64,000 nucleotides of DNA. Source: JACDAL01 sp963849115. Its GTDB lineage: Bacteria > Actinomycetota > CADDZG01 > WHSQ01. The stretch spans positions 62,001 through 126,000 of the forward strand of contig CAWKGK010000009.1 in assembly GCA_963849115.1 (NCBI GenBank), in the 5' to 3' direction. This document shows positions 40,487-49,681 of this stretch, in pieces; the first letter of the stretch is position 1, and each line of letters begins with the position of its first letter. A model generated the notes under the pieces. That model saw only the letters and a list, made by a program, of their open reading frames with translations. It ran no database searches and had not been told where the DNA came from. Made by a program: the position numbers and the translations under genes.

Positions 40487-41476
40487 ATGCAAGTCCCCAC
40501 CTATAAGAGGCTGATGCTCTTCAGCGGGTCCGCCAATGTCGGGCTCGCCGAGGAGATAGCCACCCATCTCGGCATGAAGCTCGGCGAAGTCGAGATCTCG
40601 AGCTTCGCCAGCTCCGAGACTTATGTTCGCTTCGCAGAGTCGGTTAGAGGCAAGGACGCGTTCGTCATCCAGAGCGCAAGCGATCCGGTGGATCTCCACC
40701 TCATGCAGCACCTCATCATGATCGATGCGTTGCAGCGAGCCTCCGCCAAACGGATAACCGCGGTCGTGCCGTTCTTTCCCTACGCGTGCCAGGACAAGAA
40801 GACACTGGGCCGCGAACCGATCACGGCGAGACTGGTGGCGGACTTCTATGAGGTCGCCGGGGTCGACCGCGTTCTGTCGGTCGATCTGCACACGGGCCAG
40901 ATTCAGGGGTTTTTCAATGTTCCCTTCGATCACCTAACTGCGTTGCCGTTGATGGCCGACTACTTCGCTCACTTGATCGACGACGACTTTGTGGTGGTGA
41001 CTCCCGACGCGGGACGAGTCCGGCTAGCGGAGAAGTGGACGCAACATATGAGTGAATTTGCCGGGCGAGCCTGTCAGCTTGCTTTTCTACACAAGCAGCG
41101 CCGGCGCGATGTACGCAACGTCAGCGAGACACGTGCCGTCGTCGGAGACGTGCGAGACCGAGTGTGCGTGGTGGTGGACGACATCATTGACACTGCGGGC
41201 ACCCTGGTCAGGGGAGCGGAGACGTTGATCGAGGCCGGTGCCACCGAGGTCTACGCCGCGGCCACCCACGCGGTGCTGTCCGACCCTGCCACCGACAGAC
41301 TCAAGAACTCGCCGATCCGCCAGGTCGTCGTGACCAACACCCTTCCGATCCCCTCCGAGAAGCTGCTCGACAAGCTCGTGGTGTTGTCTATCGCACCCAC
41401 GATCGCGTCGACGATCAAGGCCGTGTTCGAGGAGGACTCGGTCTCCGAGCTGTTCCACGGAGAGAACCAGGCCTGA
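40487..41476 (+). CDS. prs: Ribose-phosphate pyrophosphokinase
   Basis: 329 aa. Makes PRPP from ribose-5-phosphate and ATP for nucleotide, His and Trp synthesis. DLHTGQIQGFFNVP, TPDAGRVRLAEKW and the PRPP loop VVVDDIIDTAGTL are intact. The ATP-contact block usually reading PYARQDKK is PYACQDKK here (Cys at residue 101, codon TGC), a single-base change from Arg. It follows glmU by 29 nt, the standard actinobacterial order. Confidence 0.95.
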   Translation: MQVPTYKRLMLFSGSANVGLAEEIATHLGMKLGEVEISSFASSETYVRFAESVRGKDAFVIQSASDPVDLHLMQHLIMIDALQRASAKRITAVVPFFPYACQDKKTLGREPITARLVADFYEVAGVDRVLSVDLHTGQIQGFFNVPFDHLTALPLMADYFAHLIDDDFVVVTPDAGRVRLAEKWTQHMSEFAGRACQLAFLHKQRRRDVRNVSETRAVVGDVRDRVCVVVDDIIDTAGTLVRGAETLIEAGATEVYAAATHAVLSDPATDRLKNSPIRQVVVTNTLPIPSEKLLDKLVVLSIAPTIASTIKAVFEEDSVSELFHGENQA

Positions 41477-41562
41477 ATGCTTCGCTTGGTATGTAAGGGT
41501 GGCGATCACAAGATGACGCTCACAGATGGTGATGACCAGAAGGTTAAAGATGGAGGAGTTTG

Positions 41563-42288
41563 ATGGCTGAGGTAAGGATCGACGCGGAGCTCAAGCTGTT
41601 GAGCGGCACGGGAGTGGCGCGCAAGCTACGCGCCCAGGGCAAGGTGCCGGCGGTGATCTACGGCCGGGGGATTGAAACCACTGCCATCCAGGTGAACCGG
41701 CGCGAGCTCGCCACCGCACTCAACTCGGACGCCGGCATGAACGTTTTGCTGGACCTGCAGATCGAGGGCAAGAGCACGCTCGCCCTGACTCGCGAGTTGC
41801 AGAGGGATCCCGTCAGGGGGACCTTGCTGCACGCCGACTTCGTCCGAGTCGATCGCACCCAGGCCGTGGAGGTCGAAGTGCCCATCCACATCGTGGGCAG
41901 CTCACCCGGCGTCAACGAAGGCGGAGTGCTCGAGAACCCCCTGTTCACCGTGCACGTCAAGTGCCTCCCCACCGAGGTTCCGGAGTTCGTCGCGGCGGAC
42001 GTCTCAGGGCTCGCCATCGGAGACTCTCTGCGCGTCTCGGACCTTCCCTCTCTTACGACTTTCGAGATCCTCACCGATCCCGAGACGGTGGTCGCATCCG
42101 TCCTTGCGCCGGTCTCTCAAGAGGAGCTCGAAGCGATGGAGGCGGCGGCTGCGGTCGAGGCCGCCGGTGGCGTGGATGCTCTCGCCGAAGTGGCTGAGGA
42201 GGAGCCCTCGGACGAGGACGCAGCCGCATCGGACGAGGCCGGGGACGCGGAGCGCGACGAGGGCGAGTCTCAGCCCGAGTCCTCCTAA
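41563..42288 (+). CDS. rplY: 50S ribosomal protein L25 (Ctc/TL5 form)
   Basis: 241 aa long form: N-terminal 5S-rRNA-binding L25 domain (LKLLSGTGVARKLRAQGKVPAVIYGRG), C-terminal TL5-type beta domain (VEVPIHIVGSSPGVNEGG, KCLPTEVPEFVAADVSGL) and a 60-residue Glu/Ala/Asp tail common in actinobacteria. ATG 41563 follows GGAGGAG; the TTG three bases earlier is less likely. Followed by pth after 9 nt. Confidence 0.95.
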   Translation: MAEVRIDAELKLLSGTGVARKLRAQGKVPAVIYGRGIETTAIQVNRRELATALNSDAGMNVLLDLQIEGKSTLALTRELQRDPVRGTLLHADFVRVDRTQAVEVEVPIHIVGSSPGVNEGGVLENPLFTVHVKCLPTEVPEFVAADVSGLAIGDSLRVSDLPSLTTFEILTDPETVVASVLAPVSQEELEAMEAAAAVEAAGGVDALAEVAEEEPSDEDAAASDEAGDAERDEGESQPESS

Positions 42289-42297
42289 AGGCCCTTC

Positions 42298-42900
42298 ATG
42301 TCACCGTTGTGGCGGGTACGCCCCGACGGCGACAGACTCATCGTCGCCGGCCTCGGCAACCCCGGCGACCGCTACGCCGCGACCCGCCACAACGCCGGGG
42401 CGCAGGTGCTCGACGAGCTGGCCGCGCGCTCGGGGGTTCAGTACAGACGACACCGCAGCGGCTGTATCGCAGCGGAGACGCGGCTGGGCTCGGTGCCGGT
42501 GGTGCTGGCGCGGCCGACCTCGTTCATGAACGAGTCGGGCGCTCAGGTGAGTGCGCTGGCGCGCTTCTTTCGCGTCTCTGTCGAACATTTAGTCGTTGTT
42601 CACGACGAGCTCGACATCCCCTTCGGGATGGTGCGCGTCAAGTCCGGAGGTGGCACGGCCGGGCACAACGGTCTGCGCTCCGTCGCGTCCCACCTCTCCT
42701 CCAAGGACTTCGTACGCGTGCGTGTGGGCATCGGCCGCCCGTCGGGACGGCAGGATCCGGTTGATTTCGTGCTGGCGCGCTTCTCGTCGGTGGAGCGCAA
42801 AGAGCTGCCTCTGCTGATCTCGGCCGCAGCCGATGCGGTGGAGCGCGTGGTCGAGGTGGGCGCCGAGCGCGCGATGAACGAGGTCAACGAGCGCCGCTAG
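42298..42900 (+). CDS. pth: Peptidyl-tRNA hydrolase
   Basis: 200 aa. VAGLGNPGDRYAATRHNAGAQ with catalytic His, ARPTSFMNESGAQV, VVHDELDIPFG and GGGTAGHNGLRS are the Pth motifs. It frees tRNA from peptidyl-tRNA drop-offs. A 12-residue leader precedes the family core. It forms a unit with rplY. Confidence 0.96.
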   Translation: MSPLWRVRPDGDRLIVAGLGNPGDRYAATRHNAGAQVLDELAARSGVQYRRHRSGCIAAETRLGSVPVVLARPTSFMNESGAQVSALARFFRVSVEHLVVVHDELDIPFGMVRVKSGGGTAGHNGLRSVASHLSSKDFVRVRVGIGRPSGRQDPVDFVLARFSSVERKELPLLISAAADAVERVVEVGAERAMNEVNERR

Positions 42901-42929
42901 CCCGAACCTCTTTGCGCCCAAAGGGAGTC

Positions 42930-42987
42930 AAGTGTCCACGGTCCGCGCCTGCACACCGAGTTCTGTGGGTAAATGTCCTCGGTCCGC
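42930..42987. promoter_or_regulatory. Direct repeat upstream of sigma gene
   Basis: Two 17-nt copies, AAGTGTCCACGGTCCGC (42930-42946) and AAATGTCCTCGGTCCGC (42971-42987), 15 of 17 identical and 41 nt apart (about four helical turns). They lie in the 166-nt gap between pth and the ECF sigma gene, where a binding site for the sigma/anti-sigma operon would be expected. TTGACC at 42992 may be a -35 box; I see no convincing -10. Confidence 0.45.
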
Positions 42988-43066
42988 TATTGACCACCTT
43001 TGCGGAACGTTAGCGGCCGGGGCACGCGCCGAGGCCGGCTTCCCGTCGAGGCCATAAAGGGGTGAC

Positions 43067-43636
43067 GTGACTAGGAGGGACGACAGGCAACCAAGGTCAG
43101 AGAAGGAGCTGAAAGTTCTCGTGGAGCGAGCCAAACGCAGCGACCCCGCGGCCTGGGAGACGCTCTACAGGGATGCCTACGCCCCCCTGCTGATCTACGC
43201 CGAGCGTCGTCTCAGCAGCCGCCAGGCCGCCGATGATGCCGTCGGTGAGGTCTTCGCGCGTGCCTACGAGCGCATCAATCGGTTCGCTTGGCGGGGCGGC
43301 GGAATTCATGCGTGGCTCTACGGCATTCTGAGAAACGTTGTGCTGGAAACCCACAGGGCGTCGGCGCGCCAGATTGCCCTGGGCGAACACGATGAGGCCG
43401 ATCCCAACCCGGGCCCGGCCGAGGAGGTCGTCGCAGTCGAGGAGAGGCATCACGTTAGGGCGGCTTTCGAGCGGCTGCCCGAGGACGACCGGGAGCTCCT
43501 GGAGCTCAGAGTCGTCGGCGGGCTGGACGCGAAGGACGCGGGGGCGGTGCTGGATCGTAAGCCCGGAGCTGTGCGTATGGCTCAGTCGCGTGCGCTGGGC
43601 CGCCTGCGCACGCTGATGGCGGAGGAAAGCAAGTGA
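43067..43636 (+). CDS. ECF-type RNA polymerase sigma factor
   Basis: 189 aa with region 2 (DPAAWETLYRDAYAPLL, ADDAVGEVFARAYERI, WLYGILRNVVLETHR) and region 4 (FERLPEDDRELLELRVVGGLD, then AGAVLDRKPGAVRMAQSRAL). GTG 43067. Its stop overlaps the next gene's GTG (GTGA); that gene encodes a membrane protein that is probably its anti-sigma factor. The pair interrupts the core run pth-mfd. Confidence 0.9.
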   Translation: MTRRDDRQPRSEKELKVLVERAKRSDPAAWETLYRDAYAPLLIYAERRLSSRQAADDAVGEVFARAYERINRFAWRGGGIHAWLYGILRNVVLETHRASARQIALGEHDEADPNPGPAEEVVAVEERHHVRAAFERLPEDDRELLELRVVGGLDAKDAGAVLDRKPGAVRMAQSRALGRLRTLMAEESK

Positions 43637-44115
43637 GGCGCGGCGACGACGAGACCTTGCTTCGGGAGCTGCGCACTGCAATCGCCTCGAGCTCGGTTGA
43701 CCCACCCGACGAGGGCGTGCATCGTGTACAAGCGCGAGCAGAGGCGGGGAAGCGGCTCGTCGATCTGGACCGGCGGCGCACCCGAGCACAACGCATCATG
43801 CTGCTGGCCGCCGCCCTGGTGTGCCTGCTCGCCTTTGCTTCGGGAGTGGTCTTCGCCACGGATGTCCCTGCCCCGGTTCGAGCTGCGCTCCATTCCGCCG
43901 GGCTCCCGGTGGACTCACCCGAGCTGGTCGAGGCGCGCGCAGTGCTCTACGACCTCGGAGTGGCGCTGGGCGAAGGACGCCCGCCCCAGGAAGTGCAACA
44001 GACCGACGAACGCATGATCCAGCTCGTCGAGCAGCTCGACAAAGAGGAGCAGGAAGAGATCGCGCCCGTCGCACAAGAGGTTCATATGCGGGCGCTGCAG
44101 TACCTCGGCAACTAA
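43633..44115 (+). CDS. Membrane protein, putative anti-sigma factor
   Basis: 160 aa with one TM helix (IMLLAAALVCLLAFASGVVF, about 55-74), a cytoplasmic N-terminus of 50 residues and an acidic, helical extracytoplasmic part rich in Glu/Gln. No ZAS zinc motif is present, so the anti-sigma assignment rests on translational coupling with the sigma gene (GTGA overlap) and topology. Confidence 0.62.
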   Translation: MRRGDDETLLRELRTAIASSSVDPPDEGVHRVQARAEAGKRLVDLDRRRTRAQRIMLLAAALVCLLAFASGVVFATDVPAPVRAALHSAGLPVDSPELVEARAVLYDLGVALGEGRPPQEVQQTDERMIQLVEQLDKEEQEEIAPVAQEVHMRALQYLGN

Positions 44116-44199
44116 GCCTTGTGCGCCGAGTGGTCGTCAGATGGACACATAGGTCATCTCACCACCACTTGGCCGTGGACGTTTAGACTCCCCTTCGTA

Positions 44200-47100
44200 G
44201 TGGCATCGCTTGCTCCCCTGCTCGATCATCTGCCCGACGAACACGTTCGGGCTCTGCTCGACGCGCCCGGCGCCGTGACCGTTGCCGAGGCGGCTCGGCC
44301 CTTCTTACTTGCGTCGATCGCCCGCCATCTCGACGCCCCCGTGCTGGCGGTGGCCGCGCGCACCGAGGAGGCGGATCAGCTCGCACGCGACGTCCAGGCG
44401 TTCTTGGGCCGCAGCGGCGCGCAGGTCTTCCCCGGCTGGGAGGTGCTTCCCGGTGAGCCGGTGTCGCCCTCGGTCGAGACCATGGGCCGCCGCCTCGATG
44501 TCCTCAACCGCCTTCGTCGAGGGGGCCCCTACGTCACCGTGGCGACCGCTCAGGGCGCCACACAGTTGGTGGCGCCGCCTCGGGGTGACCTCGCCGCGCT
44601 GGTCCTGCGACGGGGCGCCGAGATCTCACTTGACGAGGTGTCGGCCCGGCTCGTCGAGCTCGGCTACGAGCGCAACTACATCGTCGAACGTCGGGGAGAG
44701 TTCGCCGTGCGGGGAGGCATCCTCGACGTCTTTCCGCCCGCCCAGGAGAGACCTCTGCGAGCCGAGTTGTGGGGCGACGAGATCACGTCTCTGCGCCAGT
44801 TCGCCCTCGCCTCGCAACGCTCCCTGGAGGAAATCGAAGGCGCCGAGGTGGTCGCCTGCAGGGAGTTGTTGACCGACGAAGCGACCCGGCAGCAGGCCGC
44901 CCGCCTTAATCGAGAGGCGCCCGAGGAAGCACTGGCTCAGCTTGCAGAGGGAGTGTTGGTGCCGGGGGCCGAGCGATTGTTGCAAAGGTTCGTCTCGCTC
45001 AAGCCCCTGACCACCTTTCTGCCCCCGGGGTCCCCCGTGCTGATCCTCGAGCCGAAGCGGGTGAGGGACCGGGCCGATGAGGTGCTCGAGCAGGTCAAGG
45101 AGTGGAGCGAGATCTCGGGCCTCGAGGGCCGGCACTACGCCCCGCTGGAACAAGTGCTTGCGCTAGCCTCGTCGGTGACGCTGTTGTCGAGCTTCGCCGA
45201 GCCGGACTCGGATAGCCTCGAGGTCGACACCTGGACGCAGGCCGCGGGCAAGCCCGAAATCCTTGTCGAGCGGCTCTCGAGCCTTGTCCGCAACGGCTAC
45301 AGGGCCGTGGTCGCGGCGTCGTTGCCGGAAACGGCTCAGAGACTGGGAGCCAACTTCAAGTCGGCAGGGCTCGAGCTCGTTGCGGCCGAGTCCGCTCCCG
45401 AGGCCGGCTCGGCGCCCGGCGGCTCGATCGTGGTGGCCGAGCTGCACCGTGGTTTCGTGCTCCCGAGCGCCCGGCTCGCACTGGTCGCCGAGTCCGACAT
45501 CACCGGCCGCCGGTCGGGAGCGGCCCGTAAGCGCATCCAAGCGCGGCGCCGTCAGATGGCCGGCCCCCTCGATCTCTCCGAGGGCGACCACGTCGTGCAC
45601 GAAGTGCACGGAATCGGAAGCTTCGTGGGGATGGTGGACCGGGACCTGTTGGGGGTCCATCGCGAATACCTGGTTATCTCCTATGCCAAGGGCGATCGCC
45701 TCTACGTGCCCAGCGATCAGATCGACCTCATCTCCAAGTACATCGGGGGCGAGGCGCCCAAGATCAATCGCCTCGGCTCGGGCGACTGGGCTCGCACCAA
45801 ATCGCGAGTAAGACGCAGAGCTCGCGAGATCGCGCAGGAGCTGGTGGCTCTATACGCGCGCAGGATCAGAGCTGCGGGATTCGCGTTCGGGCCCGACACG
45901 CCGTGGCAGCGTGAGCTCGAGGACTCGTTTCCCTATGAGGAGACTCCGGATCAGCTCCGGGCCGTGGACGAGGTCAAGGACGACATGGAACGACCTGGCC
46001 CCATGGACCGGCTGGTGTGCGGCGACGTCGGCTACGGCAAGACCGAGATCGCGGTCCGGGCCGCGTTCAAGGCGGTGGCGGCCGGCAAGCAGGTTGCGGT
46101 GCTTGTGCCGACGACGATCCTGGCACAGCAGCATCACGCCACCTTCGTCGAGCGTTTTCGAGAGTTCCCGGTGCGGGTTGCGATGCTGTCGCGCTTTCTG
46201 TCCCAGGCGGAGTCGCGCCAGGTGCTCGAGGACCTCGCTGCAGGGAAGATCGATGTCGTGGTCGGCACTCACAAGCTGCTGCAGGAGGGTGTGGTCTTCG
46301 GCGACCTCGGCCTCGTGGTGGTCGACGAGGAGCAGCGCTTCGGTGTCCAGCAGAAGGAGAAGCTCAAGGAGCTGCGGGCGAGCGTCGACATCCTCACCCT
46401 CACCGCCACACCCATTCCGCGCACTCTTGAAATGGCGATGTCGGGCATCAGGGATATGTCGATCGTCGACACTCCGCCCGAGAACCGGCATCCGGTGATG
46501 ACCTACGTCGGTGATCACGACGACGAGATCATGTCCTCGGCTGTGCGACGCGAGCTGTTACGCGACGGGCAGGTCTTCTACGTCCACCACCGCGTAGCCA
46601 CGATCGAGACGGCGGCCCGAAACCTGCAGGAACTCGTGCCCGAAGCACGCATCGGCATCGCCCACGGTCAGATGGACGAACGCGCACTCGAGCAGGCGAT
46701 GCTCGACTTCGGAGAGTCGAAGACCAACGTGCTGGTGTGCACCACAATCATCGAGTCGGGCCTCGACATCCCCACCGTCAACACGCTCATCGTGGGGAGG
46801 GCCGACCTGCTGGGGTTGTCGCAGATGTATCAGCTCCGGGGCCGCGTGGGAAGGGCACACGAGCGTGCCTACGCCTATCTCTTCTTCCCCCCCACCCTCT
46901 CGCTCACCGAAGGTGCGCACGAGCGGCTCAAGACGATCGCCGAGCACTCCGGGCTTGGGTCCGGCTTTCGGATCGCGATGCGCGATCTGGAGATCAGGGG
47001 GGCCGGCAACCTTCTGGGAGCCGAGCAGCACGGGCACATCTCGGAGGTGGGCTTCGATCTCTATGTCAAGCTCGTAGCTCAGGCGGTGGACGAGGCCAAG

Positions 47101-47553
47101 GGACAGCCGTGGCGGGAGGAGCTCGAGGTCAGGATCGATCTCCCGCTTCAGGCGTTCATCCCCAAGACCTACGTGGCCGGCGAGAACCTGAGGCTCGAGG
47201 CCTACCGCAAGGTGGCCTCGGCACGCTCGGCCGAGGACCTGGATGAGGTCAGAAAAGAGCTCGAGGACCGCTACGGCGCTCCCGTCCCTGCACCCGTCGA
47301 GTCGCTGTTCGAAGTCGCCGGGCTCAGGCGACTCATGTCGGATGCGGGCATCACCGAGGCGGCCACGGTGGCAGGCAACCTTCGCATCAGGCCGCTCGAG
47401 CTGGAGGACTCTCGCCAGATCCGGCTCGAACGCCTCCTGCCGGAGGCCCGCTTCAGACCCGAAACCAGAACCCTGCTCGTGCCTGAGAGGCTCGTGCCCA
47501 GGACGAATGTGGTGGCGTGGGTCACAAAGATTCTCGACCAGCTAATCTCGTAG
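44200..47553 (+). CDS. mfd: Transcription-repair coupling factor
   Basis: About 1117 aa. UvrB-homology N-terminus (FPGWEVLPGEPVSPSVETMGRR), RNA-polymerase-interaction domain (DLSEGDHVVHEVHGIGSFVG), RecG-like translocase with Walker A GDVGYGKTEIAVRAAFKA, DEEQRFGVQQKEKL and the TRG motif region (RGRVGRAHERAYAYL). It removes stalled RNA polymerase and recruits UvrA. GTG 44200 gives the expected N-terminus, but no good ribosome binding site is seen; TTG 44119 is a longer in-frame alternative. Confidence 0.96.
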   Translation: MASLAPLLDHLPDEHVRALLDAPGAVTVAEAARPFLLASIARHLDAPVLAVAARTEEADQLARDVQAFLGRSGAQVFPGWEVLPGEPVSPSVETMGRRLDVLNRLRRGGPYVTVATAQGATQLVAPPRGDLAALVLRRGAEISLDEVSARLVELGYERNYIVERRGEFAVRGGILDVFPPAQERPLRAELWGDEITSLRQFALASQRSLEEIEGAEVVACRELLTDEATRQQAARLNREAPEEALAQLAEGVLVPGAERLLQRFVSLKPLTTFLPPGSPVLILEPKRVRDRADEVLEQVKEWSEISGLEGRHYAPLEQVLALASSVTLLSSFAEPDSDSLEVDTWTQAAGKPEILVERLSSLVRNGYRAVVAASLPETAQRLGANFKSAGLELVAAESAPEAGSAPGGSIVVAELHRGFVLPSARLALVAESDITGRRSGAARKRIQARRRQMAGPLDLSEGDHVVHEVHGIGSFVGMVDRDLLGVHREYLVISYAKGDRLYVPSDQIDLISKYIGGEAPKINRLGSGDWARTKSRVRRRAREIAQELVALYARRIRAAGFAFGPDTPWQRELEDSFPYEETPDQLRAVDEVKDDMERPGPMDRLVCGDVGYGKTEIAVRAAFKAVAAGKQVAVLVPTTILAQQHHATFVERFREFPVRVAMLSRFLSQAESRQVLEDLAAGKIDVVVGTHKLLQEGVVFGDLGLVVVDEEQRFGVQQKEKLKELRASVDILTLTATPIPRTLEMAMSGIRDMSIVDTPPENRHPVMTYVGDHDDEIMSSAVRRELLRDGQVFYVHHRVATIETAARNLQELVPEARIGIAHGQMDERALEQAMLDFGESKTNVLVCTTIIESGLDIPTVNTLIVGRADLLGLSQMYQLRGRVGRAHERAYAYLFFPPTLSLTEGAHERLKTIAEHSGLGSGFRIAMRDLEIRGAGNLLGAEQHGHISEVGFDLYVKLVAQAVDEAKGQPWREELEVRIDLPLQAFIPKTYVAGENLRLEAYRKVASARSAEDLDEVRKELEDRYGAPVPAPVESLFEVAGLRRLMSDAGITEAATVAGNLRIRPLELEDSRQIRLERLLPEARFRPETRTLLVPERLVPRTNVVAWVTKILDQLIS

Positions 47554-47555
47554 TC

Positions 47556-48599
47556 ATGAAAAGACAACTCTGTACGCTTGTAACCGTCGCCGTTCTCGCC
47601 GCCGCGTGCGGGGGAGGAGGGGGGCCGGGCAGCCCCTCGGGTTCGACTGCGGCCTCGGTGGGCGCCGACGACATCTCCACCGGGACAATCACCGACGCGC
47701 TCGGCACGTTCGAGGACACACAGGCCTTCGAGCAGCTCAGCCAGCAGAACGGCAAGGGGAAGGCTCGGCGCCTGTTCGAGCAGGGCTATCTCTCCCGCCT
47801 CATTCGCCGCGAGGTGCTCCAGACCCGAGCCGACGACCTCGGCGTGACGGTCCCCGCCGCCGACGTGACCGATCAGTTGGAGCAGATCAAGGCCCAGTTC
47901 GGTGAGGACGAGCAGCAGTTCCAGGATGCTCTCGAGCAGCAAGGCCTCACCACGACTCTTCTGAAGCGCTTCGTGGAAGACCAGGTGCTCGAGCAGGAGC
48001 TCAGGACCAAGGTGGCCGCGGACGAGGGTCCGCCCGAAGAGGAGCTGCGCGCCTTCTACGACGACCACAAGGGCGACTACCAGGAGGTGCGCGCCTCCCA
48101 CATTCTGCTCAAGGCGGGGCAGGCGGATGCCAAGAAGCAAGCGGACAAGCTCTACTCGCAGCTCCAGGACGCTCCCGACTCCAAGGTGGACGCCCTCTTC
48201 GCCTCTCTGGCCAAAGAGTTCTCCCAGGACGGCTCGGCTGCCCAGGGCGGCGACCTCGGGTGGGCAGACCCGGCCGGCTACGTGGAACCGTTCGGCGAGG
48301 CGATCAAGGCGCTCGAGATCGGCAAGGTCTCCCGCCCGGTCGAGACCGAGTTCGGCTTGCACATCATCAAGGTCGAGGGGCGCCGGGCCCAGCCCTACGA
48401 CGCGGTCAAGGACCAGATCGCGTCCGAGGTCGGCGGCGTATCACCCGAGCAGGTGTGGCAGGACTGGATCATCGAGGCCTACAAGGACGCCGAGATAGAG
48501 GTCAATCCCCGTTACGGCGAGCTCGACCTGCAGACCCAGCAGATAGTCGACGCCACCGCCGAGGACGTGCCGGGGGCCGAGGAAAGCCCTGCGGAATGA
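47556..48599 (+). CDS. PrsA/SurA-like lipoprotein foldase (parvulin PPIase)
   Basis: 347 aa. Signal peptide with lipobox LAAACG (acylated Cys about residue 19), a Gly/Ser linker, a SurA-N-like helical part, and a parvulin domain (ASHILLKAGQADAKKQADKL, FSQDGSAAQGGDLGW, TEFGLHIIKVEGRR). It should fold exported proteins at the membrane surface. The ATG is 3 nt after the mfd stop, so it is in the mfd operon. Confidence 0.92.
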   Translation: MKRQLCTLVTVAVLAAACGGGGGPGSPSGSTAASVGADDISTGTITDALGTFEDTQAFEQLSQQNGKGKARRLFEQGYLSRLIRREVLQTRADDLGVTVPAADVTDQLEQIKAQFGEDEQQFQDALEQQGLTTTLLKRFVEDQVLEQELRTKVAADEGPPEEELRAFYDDHKGDYQEVRASHILLKAGQADAKKQADKLYSQLQDAPDSKVDALFASLAKEFSQDGSAAQGGDLGWADPAGYVEPFGEAIKALEIGKVSRPVETEFGLHIIKVEGRRAQPYDAVKDQIASEVGGVSPEQVWQDWIIEAYKDAEIEVNPRYGELDLQTQQIVDATAEDVPGAEESPAE

Positions 48600-48627
48600 G
48601 CCTCCGCGCCCATTCCGCGTTTTGAGC

Positions 48628-48659
48628 GCCTCAGAGCGCGGAAAACCGCGCTCTGAGGC
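48628..48659. terminator. Strong hairpin terminator-like element
   Basis: Perfect 14-bp stem GCCTCAGAGCGCGG/CCGCGCTCTGAGGC around an AAAA loop, 28 nt after the foldase stop and 27 nt before mazG. No T-run follows. It probably ends or attenuates the mfd-foldase transcript. Confidence 0.7.
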
Positions 48660-48686
48660 CCCTAAAACCTCTGGATAGGGATTTCG

Positions 48687-49652
48687 ATGTCGCTGCTGGT
48701 GGTGCCGCTGGCCCCCGAGGAAACGAACCTGCTCACTCTCGGCGAGCTCGATGAGCTGCTGGCCTGCGAGCGAGTTCTGTTCGAGCAGGCCCGGCATCCT
48801 CTGAGGGCGCGGCTGGAGGAAGCGGGGGTGGAATGTGCCGACCTCGACGACGAGCAAGAGTCGGGAGATACGAATCTGGCTCTGGTGGCAGACCCGGGGT
48901 CGGTGCGCGTGCTCGAGCTCGCTCGAGGGGGTGCCAGGGTCTCGGCCGGTGCGGCACGCCCTCCCGATGATCTCACCGCCGGACAAGCTGCCCCCGTCCT
49001 GCGCCGGGCCACGGCGGCCCTCTCAGGTGTCGTCGCGATCATGGCGCGGCTGCGCAGCGAGGACGGCTGTCCCTGGGACCAGGAGCAGACGCACGAGTCG
49101 CTCAAGATCCACTTGCTGGAGGAGGCGCACGAGGTCCTCGAGGCAATCGACTCGCCCGAGAGCGAGGACCTGGCGGAGGAGCTCGGTGACCTCCTGCTGC
49201 AGGTCGTGTTCCACTCCCGCCTCGCCGAGCAGGAGGGTCGCTTCGATGTGGCAGACGTCGCCTCGGCCCTCGAGGCCAAGCTCGTGCTGCGTCATCCCCA
49301 CGTGTTCTCGGACGTCGGCGTGAGCGGGGCGGCTGAGGTCCTGAAGAACTGGGAGACGATCAAGACCACCGAAAAGGGGAGGTCGCACCCCTTCGACGGC
49401 ATCCCTCGCACGCTGCCGGCTTTGCTCAAGACGGCAAAGATGCAGAAGCGCGCGGCCGCCCTGGGCTTTCGCGGCGGCGAGCCCGAAGCGCGCGCCCGGC
49501 TCGATGACGCGCTGGCGGACGCGGTCACCAGGGAGTCCCTCGGAGTGGCCCTGTTCTGGTTGGTTGCGCTGGCGCGCGCCCGCGGAATTGATCCCGAAGG
49601 GGCGCTGGCAAGCCACCTGGACGAGTTCCGCGCCTCCCTCCCGCCCTCCTGA
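48687..49652 (+). CDS. mazG: Nucleoside triphosphate pyrophosphohydrolase MazG
   Basis: 321 aa. The MazG core begins near residue 118 (IMARLRSEDGCPWDQEQTHE, LLEEAHEVLEAID, EELGDLLLQVVFHSRLAEQE) with the E-x-x-E and E-x-x-D metal motif. The first 105 residues are not MazG and may be a shrunken tetrapyrrole-methylase-like (YabN-type) domain; that is inference. MazG hydrolyses NTPs to NMPs and clears damaged or excess nucleotides. 29 nt upstream of eno, a common pairing in actinobacteria. Confidence 0.93.
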   Translation: MSLLVVPLAPEETNLLTLGELDELLACERVLFEQARHPLRARLEEAGVECADLDDEQESGDTNLALVADPGSVRVLELARGGARVSAGAARPPDDLTAGQAAPVLRRATAALSGVVAIMARLRSEDGCPWDQEQTHESLKIHLLEEAHEVLEAIDSPESEDLAEELGDLLLQVVFHSRLAEQEGRFDVADVASALEAKLVLRHPHVFSDVGVSGAAEVLKNWETIKTTEKGRSHPFDGIPRTLPALLKTAKMQKRAAALGFRGGEPEARARLDDALADAVTRESLGVALFWLVALARARGIDPEGALASHLDEFRASLPPS

Positions 49653-49681
49653 TACTGTTACTCAAGTTAAAGGAGTGACTG

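Noticed and set aside
42988..43066. ECF-type promoter (GGAAC near 43003) for the sigma gene
   Set aside because: No matching CGTC-type -10 at 16-17 nt; chance match likely.
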